DNA of 64,000 nt from Anaerolineae bacterium (GCA_022841825.1 JALHQT010000001.1:744001-808000); one strand, 5' to 3'. Shown: positions 38,346 to 47,829, counted from the first letter of the stretch. Numbers and translations: made by a program. Notes: a model not told the origin generated them from the sequence alone.

Positions 38346-41300
38346 TTAGTAGTTAGGAGAGTTGAACACCTTGATACTCAAGACATCCACCGTGAAGGGG
38401 GTTTCTGACCAGAATCTGGATCTGACTGCTGTAACAGGTTGGCTTAAGTCCAGCCAACCCGTTCCATCAACTCTACGGAATACTGACAGGGGTGCCTCAA
38501 TTTGTTGGACGCCGGAACTGCAGTTGGTTCCATAATTCGACAAGCTGATGAGCAACCAATCATTATTCTGCTCAAAGATGATCCCTGAGGCATCACCTCC
38601 ACTGGCACACAGACCATGCAGGTCGTAGAGAACCCGAACGGTATCCATACCGACGAGGATATTGGCAGGTAGTGCTCGTGATGCCTGTGAATCCCCTGAT
38701 TGAGCAGACAAGAACCACGGACTGCTTAACAGCTCGATCTCAACTACGCTGGTTGCTGTTGGGGTGGAAATAGCTGTTGGAACTGGGGTTGTCGTCGGCG
38801 TGTTGGTTGGCATCGCCGTCGCCGTATGGGTGGCAGTAGCGGTACTGGTCGGTGTTGGGGTAATGGTAGAGCTTTGACCTCCTGTTGGGTAGAGTTGCGA
38901 CATGGGTATGAGCTGACTGGCTTGGGAAGGGCTGCTCCAGCCCAAGTATATGACTGCCTGCCCACCCTGTTCGTAGAACTCAAGGGTCAATGGGTACTCC
39001 ACTCCTGCGCTCAGACTAATGCTGGCACAGTCGGTGGTGGTGCCGTGTGCCGTCCAGTTGTTGACCAACTGAACGTTGTTGACCCAGAGTCTTGCTCCAT
39101 CATCTGAAGCGGTACAGAACTGATAGGTCTCGGTGTAGCGCGGCTCCACAAAGCCACTCCACCGGACTGAGAAGTTGTCTGAGCCAACGGCAGCGTTAAA
39201 ACTGCCACTGGTATCAAAGGCAACTTGAGCGTCAGTTCTAACACTGAGCGGTAATCCTGACAGGCTGATGTTACCGAAGTAACTCCCTGTCAGACCATTA
39301 CCAGAGCTGTTGACCGTTCCCCCACTGTTCTGAGTAGCTGTAGGGGTTGGCGTGGGTGTAGCGGTTGCTCCTGGTGTGACTGTGGCAGTAGGAGTACTGG
39401 TGGGCGTTGGCGTGGTCACAGTTGTAGCCATGCCATACACCTCTAACTCAATGAGGCGCACATGCCCGTTAATTGGGGCATAGAAGCGAACACGGTTGGT
39501 GACGACTGCAGAGGTAAAGATAATCTGGACATCGGGACTGGTATTGCCGGTACGATAGCTGCCGGGGATGTCATACCAGTTGATGCCATCTGACCACTGC
39601 AACACGAACGTGGGAATGGGGTCTTGAATGGTGGTGCCATTAAACCAGCCGGATTTGACCACCGCTCGGTTAAGTTGGAATGTGCCACTTAAGGGAATTT
39701 CCGCCCAATGCGGACCATTGGTATTGGCTGACAACCAGCGATTGGGATTGCCTGTTAAGCCATCAACCGCAAAAGCTCCCACATAGGTTTGGTGAACTGA
39801 GTCCACACTCACCGGTCGTTGGAACACCACGTTCAGTTCTGAAACAGCACTGGTGCTTGTGGCAGTTGCCGTGGGTGTGTGGGTGGCGGTTGGTGTTCGA
39901 GTCGGCGTGTTGGTTGGCATCGCCGTCGCCGTTGGTGGTGGAATGGTTTGCCAAGGCCGTGACGGTAAGCCATTCAACGCGGGTGCTTGAAGTGATCCTT
40001 GCGGATCGGCAAATGCCGTGTTGATGACTGGCAAGCTCACGGTGGTCGGAGCAAAGGCTGCGTTGTAGGAGATGGTGACGTTCGTAGCATCAGCGAACTG
40101 GATGCTACTGGCAACATAGCTACCCCGATGGAACATGCCAGTACTTTCGATGAAGACATTGCCATTGGCGTACATCAAACCCAAGAATTCTGAGGCCGTG
40201 CCACGGAGCATGATGTCGCCAGTCGCATACAACACGACGCCATTGCTAGGATCGTTGTTGTTAAAGCTACTGATGGTCGGATCCATAAGGATATGACCAT
40301 TAACGACAAAGGTGACATCACCGGTGATATTGACGATATACATCTCCAAATTGCCTTGGACGCAGATGGTGCCGATCATGGTTTGACCGACGGTATCCAT
40401 CCGCAAGCCATTGGGATGGACTTGATCACAGCGACTCCAGTAGTAGTTGAGCGGATAGCTCAAGCGACTGACGATTGGCTGGTTGAGGTTAACCGTACCG
40501 ATAGTGGTGTTGACGTTGTTGGCAGCAAAGGTGAAGCTGTTACCTACAATGTCAAGCTCGCCAGTGTGAGCGACATCGGTGTTACCGGCTAAGGTCACCG
40601 GTCCACCTGAGTAAATATCGCCAGCTATGGCAGTATCGGTGGTGTTGTTGATGTGAAACCCAGAGCCACTGCTACTGAAGATGACGTAGCGGTTGATAAT
40701 GATTGGTCCCGAATCAAGTGGTTCGGTCTCAACATTACCTGCTACATCGACTGAGCGACAGAAGAACTGGTGAACGCCGTTACCAGATACTACAAACTGG
40801 AGCGGTGACACAGTCCAAGAAACCTGGTTGTCACTGCTGCAACTGGTGGACTCGACCCCTGACAGATTGTCGGTGGGGGTGAGATTAATGGTAACGTTGT
40901 CTCGGAAGATGCCATTGATGTCGCGCGGTCCAATTGCCGTAGCTGAGGTGTCCGGTGGCGTCTGGTCTATCTTGATTTGGACGGTCTTGATGTCTTCACT
41001 GTTGCCACTACTGTCCACTGAGTAGTAGGTGACGGTGTAGATACCGTCGGTGCTGAGAGTGAACGAAGTGCCTTCGGTGAAGTTCGCGTTATTGATTTGG
41101 TAGTAGGTGTGAGCTACGCCTACGTTGTCGGTTGCCGACAAAGTGACAGTGACGGGACCTCTGTACCAACCGTTGTTGCCCGTCAGTCCGGAGAGAGAGA
41201 CGGTGGTGGTGGGAGCGATGATGTCCGTGAGTTCGAAGGTTTCTTCGTAGTAAGCGGCTCCATCCCAGCTTAGTCCTGCTGAGGTAAGGGAGTACTCCAC

Positions 41301-42602
41301 ACGTACCGTGTAGTTACCGATGGGGATATTTGTTAGGTCTTCCACATGGGTAAACGTTGACTCATACGTTTCGTACAAGACTCGCCCTTCAAGCAGAACC
41401 CTATGACGGTTGTATTCGGGAGTGTCCATAACGCTAGAGTAAATTTCTAGCGTGTTCGTTCGAACAGTTCGGTAGAACTCAATAAGCCAAGCAGGCTTGG
41501 GGACTCCACCAACTCCAATACTTATCGCCCCAACTTGGTGACCTATTGAATCGGGGCACGTTGCGTTGATTACTTGTACACGACTGACCATGTTGGTTCC
41601 ATTGCTGGCGGTAAATGAACCACCAACATTCTGAATTTGGAATCTTGGATCCCAGCCGATCTTCACTGAACTGTTCAGATAGCGATCGACATCTAAATTC
41701 CACATGTCATTTTGATGACAATATGCTAGGTCGTTGTTATCAGCATTCCCATACAGCCAAAAATTCAAGCTGTCTTCAGCTGATATTGATCTCAGTCTAT
41801 TGTCAGCTCCTACTGTTGCCAAATCCAGACTCTGCCCGTTGTAGAGTGGCCCAAAGATGATATTCCCTTGGCAGTTTGGTGCATCGAACCCCCAAACGCC
41901 AGCAAACGACATGTTGTAGAACTCCCTACAATTGTTATAGGAAAGCTCTGGAAAAATCTTGGGGGGATGGGCATATCCGTCAATGGGTTTTGGCGGGTTA
42001 ACACAGAACTGTTTGCCGTTGTCATCAACACCGTCGCCATTAGCATCATCTGGATCCCATTCAATACCAGCCAACTGGTCTCTGATATCAATCGGAGTGG
42101 CATCGTAGCTACCCGGCATCTGAACATGGTAGTGCAAATGCGGCACGTCGTTACCTGTTTTTCCTGACTGAGCAATTAGTTGTCCTTGCTCGACATGGCC
42201 ACTGGTTATATACAATAGCGAAAGATGTGCCAACCAATGTTGGCGGTTGCTTCCATCCTCATTCAACCGTATGGTCAAGCCATAACCGGAACTGTCATAT
42301 TGTGCATAAGAGATTGTGCCACTCACTGGAGCGTAGATGGGAGTGCCTTCAGGCATTCCAAAATCAATTGCATAGTGAGCACTGTTCCTATGTTCTGGAT
42401 GCTCAAAGCTACCTCCGGCACAAGCATCAGTGATTGGGTATTTCACTTCAGTGAATTGGTCGTTGTTAGGATTGTAGTGATTCCTTGGTGCCATCGGCAA
42501 CCTAGGAACTTGTGCGGCTGTGACTGAGTCAACTGATACACTTAATACTATAAGTATGAACACAGCCAAAAGGGACATTGGCACCAACCTTCTTGTGCAC
42601 AT
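38346..42602 (-). CDS. Large secreted multidomain protein with M23 peptidase, discoidin-like and PA14 domains
   Basis: 1418 aa. Signal peptide 1-30. M23 LytM-type domain about 50-175 with zinc residues in HYAIDF (H76, D80) and HLHYH (155-159). A Ca-loop DPDDANGDGVDDNG at 183-196. Two Ig/OmpL47-like repeats about 462-638 (TDNVGVAHTYYQINN, SSGNSEDIKTVQIKID; TPTDNLSGVES). A bactofilin/DUF7305-like beta solenoid about 640-855. An F5/8C-like domain about 925-1056 (AVDGLTGNPNRWLSAN). PA14 about 1102-1240 (DDGARLWVNN). A carbohydrate-binding-like C-terminus 1288-1418. The joints are Thr/Pro-rich TPTATATP linkers. GGAG lies 8 nt before the ATG. Cargo gene probably acting on cell walls or surfaces. 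Confidence 0.85.
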   Translation of the reverse strand: MCTRRLVPMSLLAVFILIVLSVSVDSVTAAQVPRLPMAPRNHYNPNNDQFTEVKYPITDACAGGSFEHPEHRNSAHYAIDFGMPEGTPIYAPVSGTISYAQYDSSGYGLTIRLNEDGSNRQHWLAHLSLLYITSGHVEQGQLIAQSGKTGNDVPHLHYHVQMPGSYDATPIDIRDQLAGIEWDPDDANGDGVDDNGKQFCVNPPKPIDGYAHPPKIFPELSYNNCREFYNMSFAGVWGFDAPNCQGNIIFGPLYNGQSLDLATVGADNRLRSISAEDSLNFWLYGNADNNDLAYCHQNDMWNLDVDRYLNSSVKIGWDPRFQIQNVGGSFTASNGTNMVSRVQVINATCPDSIGHQVGAISIGVGGVPKPAWLIEFYRTVRTNTLEIYSSVMDTPEYNRHRVLLEGRVLYETYESTFTHVEDLTNIPIGNYTVRVEYSLTSAGLSWDGAAYYEETFELTDIIAPTTTVSLSGLTGNNGWYRGPVTVTLSATDNVGVAHTYYQINNANFTEGTSFTLSTDGIYTVTYYSVDSSGNSEDIKTVQIKIDQTPPDTSATAIGPRDINGIFRDNVTINLTPTDNLSGVESTSCSSDNQVSWTVSPLQFVVSGNGVHQFFCRSVDVAGNVETEPLDSGPIIINRYVIFSSSGSGFHINNTTDTAIAGDIYSGGPVTLAGNTDVAHTGELDIVGNSFTFAANNVNTTIGTVNLNQPIVSRLSYPLNYYWSRCDQVHPNGLRMDTVGQTMIGTICVQGNLEMYIVNITGDVTFVVNGHILMDPTISSFNNNDPSNGVVLYATGDIMLRGTASEFLGLMYANGNVFIESTGMFHRGSYVASSIQFADATNVTISYNAAFAPTTVSLPVINTAFADPQGSLQAPALNGLPSRPWQTIPPPTATAMPTNTPTRTPTATHTPTATATSTSAVSELNVVFQRPVSVDSVHQTYVGAFAVDGLTGNPNRWLSANTNGPHWAEIPLSGTFQLNRAVVKSGWFNGTTIQDPIPTFVLQWSDGINWYDIPGSYRTGNTSPDVQIIFTSAVVTNRVRFYAPINGHVRLIELEVYGMATTVTTPTPTSTPTATVTPGATATPTPTPTATQNSGGTVNSSGNGLTGSYFGNISLSGLPLSVRTDAQVAFDTSGSFNAAVGSDNFSVRWSGFVEPRYTETYQFCTASDDGARLWVNNVQLVNNWTAHGTTTDCASISLSAGVEYPLTLEFYEQGGQAVIYLGWSSPSQASQLIPMSQLYPTGGQSSTITPTPTSTATATHTATAMPTNTPTTTPVPTAISTPTATSVVEIELLSSPWFLSAQSGDSQASRALPANILVGMDTVRVLYDLHGLCASGGDASGIIFEQNNDWLLISLSNYGTNCSSGVQQIEAPLSVFRRVDGTGWLDLSQPVTAVRSRFWSETPFTVDVLSIKVFNSPNY

Positions 42603-42965
42603 CTACAAATCTCCTTGAGAATATTACGAGAATCGGAATTGGAGATACGCGTAACCTAGTAATCCATTAAGGAAGTTAATGCGTATACCGGCGGGGGAAC
42701 TTGGTTCGCGCATGTGTGACATCGAATTACCAACGAATGGTGGATTGGGGTGCGTTGCACCAGGCTTGCTCCGCTGTGTCCTCCCGCACTGACTCATTTC
42801 GTTCTTATCTTGGACTATCAGGTATGATCACAGGCATATGGTACACTTCTCTTAGCTGCAAAATGCCTTGTCTTTGTCTGTCTTCCAGATGAACCCCCAA
42901 CGCTATTTCAGCTTCTACTAGATGCTAAAAAAACAGAAGGAACAGGTTTGGTCAGCGGGCACGAA
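42603..42965. other. Intergenic region without a recognised gene
   Basis: 363 bp between two minus-strand genes. It holds the ribosome site of the 1418-aa gene and presumably its promoter. Short open frames here have no ribosome site or protein-like composition. I see no clear repeat. Confidence 0.5.
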
Positions 42966-43721
42966 CTAAGTACCGATTACTTCGATACTTTCAATCATTG
43001 AGTTAAAAATATCACTGCTTTCCTGAATTAACTTCTTGTCAGAGGTATAAAACATTACTGTAAGATTGTAATAGTGATTTTTGTTGACTTCAAACCAATA
43101 GCTATGGGTGTGCCTGAAATCGCTCTCTACATCCGGATCATCAGTAAGGTCAAATAACAACCAGCGGTAATGTGGATTGGTATTCCTTTTCGTAACTCTA
43201 GCTATTGAATTGTCAAACTTAACAATGTCGCCTATCTCTTTTTCAAATAATTGTTCAGTAAATAGAGATGTCGTACCCATATCTCTTAAGTCAAATTTGG
43301 CGTGGTTAATTTCAAGCGATACTCCTTCTGATAAGTTTATTGAATGACCTGGAGCGTATACCCAGTACATTCTGTTAGCATAATGCAAGTACCGTAGTCT
43401 ATTCTCAGGGAACTTTATCCGGAACCTATGGGTATAATTTGTATAAACGCCATCTTTTACTTCATCAACAACCTCAAATTGGGGTACTCTTGATAAGGAA
43501 GGGCTCGATGTTTCACCGTCAGTTCGAGGTGGCAGTGTTGATAGACTATTTAGGTTGTTCTCGAATTGGCCCTTTGAGCTTGTGGAACTATTCATCCTTC
43601 CACTTGACTGCAAGGCATTTTTGACTGTAGGCGAAATTATCTGGGTAAGCCATAGGGTGGCCATGATGGCAACGAGTACGAAAGCAAGCCGTTTAGCAGA
43701 GCGCATTATTTCTTCGCACAT
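42966..43721 (-). CDS. Membrane-anchored extracytoplasmic protein of unknown function
   Basis: 251 aa. One N-terminal membrane helix (LAFVLVAIMATLWLTQII), a Ser/Asn-rich linker to about residue 80, then a globular domain with aromatic-rich strands (NYTHRFRIKFPENRLRYLHYANRMYWVYAP, HTHSYWFEVNKNHYYNLTVMFYTS). The C-terminal half resembles the layout of PsbP/LpqN-like proteins, but no signature is certain. Upstream of the M23 protein gene on the same strand, possibly functionally linked. Confidence 0.65.
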   Translation of the reverse strand: MCEEIMRSAKRLAFVLVAIMATLWLTQIISPTVKNALQSSGRMNSSTSSKGQFENNLNSLSTLPPRTDGETSSPSLSRVPQFEVVDEVKDGVYTNYTHRFRIKFPENRLRYLHYANRMYWVYAPGHSINLSEGVSLEINHAKFDLRDMGTTSLFTEQLFEKEIGDIVKFDNSIARVTKRNTNPHYRWLLFDLTDDPDVESDFRHTHSYWFEVNKNHYYNLTVMFYTSDKKLIQESSDIFNSMIESIEVIGT

Positions 43722-43975
43722 ATGTTTCGTATTATACCTCCTGCTTGAATACCCTGAGGTTAGCTGAATCGGCAGATCTGGATCCGCATTTCGTTGAGAT
43801 TTCCCTCATCTCGTCCACAATCCTAGAAGACCTTCTAACAGGCTAATGGAAATTCTGGTCATAGGTCAAGGAAGCCTGGACGATACTCACTACCAGTTTT
43901 CCGGCAGTTATTGTCATAATTCTTGGCATCTGACAATCGCTTTTCTAAACACGCTTGTTTGCATAGGGAGGAAAC

Positions 43976-44854
43976 ATGGGAAACACAGAGTTTGGCAAGT
44001 TTGTCCGACAGCTCAGAGAACATCGGATGACCTATTGGCATAGCTGGTCACGCAAGTTTTTGGCAGATAAATCCGACCTCGATGAAAAGCAGATTGGTCG
44101 CATTGAAAATGGTGAAGTGGCTGATCTTAAGCGCTTTCTTGAGCCACTAGCAAAGGCACTGGATCTAAGTGAACTGCAAAAAGCTGAGTTTTACGCACGA
44201 GCAGGGTATTCATACCAGCTAAAGTTCAAGCAAGCAGACCTTGACTTCATCGTTAGTTTACTTGGACAAATTGACCTACCTGCCTCCGCGAGAACGCCGC
44301 TATGGGACTTCGTAGCCTTCAATGAGTATCACAGAGTTATGTGGGGCTACACGGATGAAGCCATCAACATATTGCGTGACGGCGAACTGGGATCAAATCT
44401 ATTACGTGTGTACTTCGATGAAGAAATCAGAAAGCACCAAAGTGTGGTACGAACGTCAAATGAACTGATTCGCGCGCTATCGATTTTCCGAACGGTGTCA
44501 TTTCCCTATGTAACCTCGACCCGCTATGAGCAGATCGTTCGATGTATGATGGAAACGTATCCCACTTTCGGACAGCTATGGCGAGAAATTGAACAGCATC
44601 CCAATTCCAATATTGAAGGATACGATATTCTCAACCGACTTCCCACCAATAAGGTGGAGCACAAAGACTATGGAGAGGTCGAATTTATGGCTTTGCGTGT
44701 TCCTCAACGATACGTGGGTGAAGGTGTAGACATCTCTGTGTACGTTCCCCTATCAGATCCTGCCAATCAAGGTGCCTTTGGGAGAATGCGAGAGGACATT
44801 CTGAAAAGCGAAGAGAAGAATAAAGTACACGTCTTCACACACCACCCGCTGTAA
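43976..44854 (+). CDS. XRE-family regulator with MmyB-like ligand-binding domain
   Basis: 292 aa. Helix-turn-helix at about 8-75 (FGKFVRQLREHRM... SDLDEKQIGRIENGEVADLKRFLEPLAKALDLSE). The remainder matches the MmyB-like domain arrangement (NEYHRVMWGYTD, LRVYFDEEIRK, RYEQIVRCMMETYPTFGQLWREIE). GGAGG lies 7 nt before the ATG. It is the only plus-strand gene in this part besides the tiny frame at 46485, and may control the adjacent small genes or element maintenance. Confidence 0.85.
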   Translation: MGNTEFGKFVRQLREHRMTYWHSWSRKFLADKSDLDEKQIGRIENGEVADLKRFLEPLAKALDLSELQKAEFYARAGYSYQLKFKQADLDFIVSLLGQIDLPASARTPLWDFVAFNEYHRVMWGYTDEAINILRDGELGSNLLRVYFDEEIRKHQSVVRTSNELIRALSIFRTVSFPYVTSTRYEQIVRCMMETYPTFGQLWREIEQHPNSNIEGYDILNRLPTNKVEHKDYGEVEFMALRVPQRYVGEGVDISVYVPLSDPANQGAFGRMREDILKSEEKNKVHVFTHHPL

Positions 44855-44888
44855 GTTGCTCAGTCACTCTGTTCCAGGGTGTAGCAAG

Positions 44889-45029
44889 GTCAAGGGCTTG
44901 GTTTCGTTGAGGCATGAGCGAAGCGGCACAAGCCGGAGCCGAAACGAAACTGCCGACAGGCACCCTTGACGGCGCGGGGCAACAACGCACGCTTGAATGC
45001 CTTCGGTTGAAACCCTTGTTTCAACCGAA
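44889..45029. ncRNA. Strongly structured non-coding block, candidate structured RNA
   Basis: GTCAAGGG (44889-44896) pairs with CCCTTGAC (44963-44970). Nested inside, GTTTCGTT (44901-44908) pairs with AACGAAAC (44943-44950), enclosing GGC...GCC (44911-44940). Then TTCGGTTGAAAC (45002-45013) and GTTTCAACCGAA (45018-45029) form a perfect 12-bp stem with a CCTT loop. No gene overlaps. The strand is undetermined. The distal hairpin may also end the 45062 operon. Confidence 0.45.
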
Positions 45030-45061
45030 CTGCCCTCGCGGCGAGCGATGAGTTCTTTATT

Positions 45062-45334
45062 TCAGTCCCGGTCAAGTATCCGCTCTGCCAGCCGCTCCCA
45101 GTCAACCTGAGAAAGCATGTTTTGCATCAGGTCGCTATACAAGTCCCCACTCCCCTCTACTGGATTGAGAGCCTCAAAATAGGCTTCCAGCCACTCTGAT
45201 AAGTCGTCAGAGTTTTCGAGTGATACGCCAATCTGTTGAAATCGCCACAGGAGTTCTTCGGAGTTATCCAACCACACACTCACCTGCCACGTTGCGAAGT
45301 TACGAAAGCCGTTGTAACCCTCCCGCTCACTCAT
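45062..45334 (-). CDS. Small W-rich protein, paralogue of 51446 and 51812
   Basis: 90 aa. N-terminal YNGFRNFATWQVSVWLDN corresponds to YNGWTNRETWLVSLWIDN in the 51812 gene and LKNRETWYVALWLDN in the 51446 gene. All three share a C-terminal Asp-Trp block (SQVDWERLAERI). Proteins with this YNGWxNxxTW motif occur in phages and plasmids; function unknown. It overlaps the end of the 45327 gene by 8 bp and closes that operon. Confidence 0.7.
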   Translation of the reverse strand: MSEREGYNGFRNFATWQVSVWLDNSEELLWRFQQIGVSLENSDDLSEWLEAYFEALNPVEGSGDLYSDLMQNMLSQVDWERLAERILDRD

Positions 45335-45509
45335 CCTGCCCTTGTTCGGTGAGACTGCTCAAGTCCTCTTCGATGTACCCTAACGCCTCATAGAGTTGGT
45401 CAAGCTGTGCCAGCCGTTCAATCGGGTTCTCGTTGGCGTCTGCTCGCTCAATTGCACCGCGTATAGCGTCTGCATCTAATTCAAGCCTCTCTCGCTCAGG
45501 GATAGCCAT
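45327..45509 (-). CDS. Small acidic coiled-coil protein
   Basis: 60 aa, helical and acidic (RERLELDADAIRGAIERADANENPIERLAQLDQLYEALGYIEEDLSSL). Overlaps the next gene by 8 bp and follows the 45528 gene by 18 bp. No family recognised. Confidence 0.6.
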   Translation of the reverse strand: MAIPERERLELDADAIRGAIERADANENPIERLAQLDQLYEALGYIEEDLSSLTEQGQDE

Positions 45510-45527
45510 ATATTCGCCGAGTGTTGA

Positions 45528-46241
45528 TTAGTAATGATTACCTCGTAAACGCTCCAATCGATTTCTCAGATGCATTCGTGAGGTCGGATAGTGGCTGGCA
45601 TGATTGGTTGTAGCCCGCCGTCGCCGCGCTCCGGCTGTGGTTGATGTCTGGCGTGGGGTAGTGATGGTCTGAGGCTGTGACTGCCCTGCCATCGTCAGCA
45701 ACTTAGTGATGGTCGTCTGTTCAACACCTGCGCTCTGTGCGTGAAGGGTGGCTATCGCCAAACAGACTGCTTGAGACTTGAGCACATCCGGTGTGGCGGC
45801 TACCGTCTGCGACATATCCAGACAAATGGCATAGAGTTCTTCTGTGGCTGCTGTGAGTCTCTCCTCAAGAGACAAGAGTTCAGTTGCGGTCTCGTCGTCC
45901 TCTCCTTCTATATCGGTCGGCTCATTGTCTGGCGTACCCGTCTCTTCAGGGAACATGGGCATAAGCAGTGATTGCTCGGCGTGGATGCGCTCTCGTTCGA
46001 TTTCCTCGTCGGTTCGGGTATCCTCCAGTTGAAGGCGTAACGTCTCTATCGTCGTGTCGCCGTCCCACTCCATCTTGGGATGTGCTGTTCCATCAAGCTC
46101 AATAAGGTCTCCTCGACCTGGGAACATAGGGGTTTGAGTAGGCAGAGTGGCACGTTTATCGAGTTTCTTCTGTCTAGGCGTGCGTGTATCAACCGACTCG
46201 CCCGTAAACATATCCACTTGTTTTGCCGTCTCGTGGGACAT
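45528..46241 (-). CDS. Hypothetical accessory protein of the element
   Basis: 237 aa from the ATG at 46241 (AGGA about 8 nt upstream); a longer frame to 46391 adds an atypical proline-rich start. Features: KQVDMFTGESVDTRTPRQKKLDKR, acidic middle (EETGTPDNEPTDIEGEDDETATELLSL), a helical segment with ATPDVLKSQAVCLAIATLHAQ and a basic Arg-rich tail (GARRRRATTNHA). The layout suggests a nucleic-acid or partner-binding adaptor, but function is unknown. Confidence 0.6.
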   Translation of the reverse strand: MSHETAKQVDMFTGESVDTRTPRQKKLDKRATLPTQTPMFPGRGDLIELDGTAHPKMEWDGDTTIETLRLQLEDTRTDEEIERERIHAEQSLLMPMFPEETGTPDNEPTDIEGEDDETATELLSLEERLTAATEELYAICLDMSQTVAATPDVLKSQAVCLAIATLHAQSAGVEQTTITKLLTMAGQSQPQTITTPRQTSTTAGARRRRATTNHASHYPTSRMHLRNRLERLRGNHY

Positions 46242-46484
46242 GCCGCATCCTAGCACACGCGGCGGGTACGCATCAAATACCCACAAAACAGGATGGATAA
46301 GCGGCGGGTACGGACACCCGCCCACGCTTGGAGCGTCGTAGAAATAACCAGAAGGAGAGATAAAAACGGACTCTTCTGAGAAAACGGTCATATACTTGGA
46401 GATGCAGACCCTTGGAATGACCCCCGGAAACAGCTACTCGCTAAAGACGAGTAGTTGAATCTGATGAAAGGAGGTCATCCAAAC

Positions 46485-46598
46485 ATGACATGTTCAGTTT
46501 GGCATTGGGTTGGTGGAACCCTGACACTGGTCGTAGTCGTGGTCACAATCGTATTTGCGACCGTCGCTATCCTCACAGTCCGAAGGATTCACCTCTAA
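46485..46598 (+). CDS. 37-aa single-helix membrane peptide
   Basis: ATG at 46485 is preceded by a near-perfect ribosome site AAAGGAGGT 8 nt upstream. The peptide is MTCSVWHWVGG, a long Val/Ile/Leu/Thr helix (about residues 12-32) and a basic end VRRIHL. A CTACTCG/CGAGTAG hairpin (about 46434-46454) precedes it, and GGAGTTCT/AGAACTCC follows. Possible small holin-like, toxin or regulator peptide. Too short for routine gene calling. Confidence 0.55.
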   Translation: MTCSVWHWVGGTLTLVVVVVTIVFATVAILTVRRIHL

Positions 46599-46950
46599 CC
46601 CCAGCGGAGTTCTATAACTTCTGTTGTCAGAACTCCTGAATCATAGGCAGTCCATCGCCCCCGTGCGGTGGCTGTCTTCGTGAGTTGTTCAAAGGGTCTG
46701 CGGGTTATTGAATATATTCTATCATCCCCGTTTCCCTACTTACCAAATACACCGCTCTTTTGTAGGATGAGCTGTACGGTGGCTCAACATGCGCTTAAAG
46801 ACACAAAGCGTGTGGAGCGTGTACGTGCTCGTGGGTAGAGACTGTACGCTGTTCCTGCCTGGAGTACCCACCCCAGGTTAACAACACAAATTCTTTTCGG
46901 GGACTGAGGCACCTTGTCAGGTTGGGCGGGGTGCGGATATTGCGCCCCGT
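46599..46950. other. Non-coding region with inverted repeats
   Basis: No gene seen. It contains GTGGGTA ... TACCCAC with an overlapping CCTGG ... CCAGG near 46830-46877. GGCGGGGTGC (46925-46934) pairs with GCGCCCCGTC (46942-46951) exactly at the stop of the replication-relaxation gene, as a terminator-like hairpin without T-run. Confidence 0.4.
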
Positions 46951-47829
46951 CTAATCGCGTTTCGGGGATAGGAAAGCTATCTCGTCCTCACCTCCGGCTA
47001 TCCGCCATATCGGTTCAGTAAACACTTTCTCCGTAGTGACATCTCGAATGTGTGCAAACCAAAACCGTCTGCCAATACCACCGACCTGACGGGTGACGTT
47101 GCGCAGACTCTCGACTCTGGTACTGACATCCGCATCCACGATTGTCAGCACCCGGAACCCCTGTGCGCTGTAGCGCTTGGAGTAGAGACCGCTCTTGTAG
47201 TAGGCAACGTATGCCTCTACCTTCTTGGCAAAGTCAGACAGTTGGCTGGTGGCTCTATCCAATTCAATGAAGCAGTGACTCGTACCAATCTCAGGGACGA
47301 ACAATTTGAAGTAGCCATCGGGAATCAGCGACACGGGGTGCTTACTGCTCCCAATTTTCACCCGGTCGTAATCGCTCTTGAGGCGATTGTCAGTAATCCA
47401 CTGCTCCAGGTTGTAGCCTAACCCTCTGCTGGCTCGTTCAATCGAGAGGTGTACCTCAGAGAGCGATAGGGTGTGCTGAAGGAATAGCGGTGACAACCCC
47501 TTGTTGAGAATGCCGGACTGTTCCTCTACTCCCATTCGCCGCAGCAGTACCTTGCCGAACTTATCGAGGATATAGAGTGCCGGACTAGAACCAAATGAAG
47601 TGAGAGGCAGAAACTCCCGGTCGATATAGTAGGCATAGTACATCCGCTGCAACAGGTGTTGTACCGTCGGGCGGGTGAGGTTCAGTAACCGCCCTAGCTG
47701 GTCTTGCGAGAGCAGCCCGTACTCGTAAATGAGCTGCACCACCCGTTTGACATTCTCGGTCTCGCGGGTGGCGATTGGAGTTGCAGGGCGCTCGTTCGGG
47801 CGAGCACGTCGCTCACTCGAAGCCTTCAT
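46951..47829 (-). CDS. Replication-relaxation family protein
   Basis: 292 aa from the ATG at 47829 (AAGGAAG 5 nt upstream), inside the end of the ATPase gene (17-bp overlap). A winged-helix N-terminus (LIYEYGLLSQDQLGRLLNLTRPTVQHLLQRMYYAYYIDRE) is followed by HTLSLSEVHLSIERASRG, LIPDGYFKLFV and HCFIELDRATSQLSDFAKKVEAYVAYYKSG. The E/D..K pattern is reminiscent of the restriction-like folds of Replic_Relax (PF13814) proteins. These accompany TraG/VirD4-like ATPases on Gram-positive and related plasmids and may act on origin DNA. Confidence 0.85.
   Translation of the reverse strand: MKASSERRARPNERPATPIATRETENVKRVVQLIYEYGLLSQDQLGRLLNLTRPTVQHLLQRMYYAYYIDREFLPLTSFGSSPALYILDKFGKVLLRRMGVEEQSGILNKGLSPLFLQHTLSLSEVHLSIERASRGLGYNLEQWITDNRLKSDYDRVKIGSSKHPVSLIPDGYFKLFVPEIGTSHCFIELDRATSQLSDFAKKVEAYVAYYKSGLYSKRYSAQGFRVLTIVDADVSTRVESLRNVTRQVGGIGRRFWFAHIRDVTTEKVFTEPIWRIAGGEDEIAFLSPKRD

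Noticed and set aside
38745-40000. Tandem repeat in the M23 protein gene
   Set aside because: The T/P/A codon repeats encode flexible linkers between domains and are not a separate repeat element.
42701-42892. 63-codon plus-strand frame
   Set aside because: No ribosome site and no protein-like composition; kept as non-coding.
44890-45105. 71-codon minus-strand frame
   Set aside because: It covers the structured block and lacks a ribosome site; composition is unlike neighbouring proteins.
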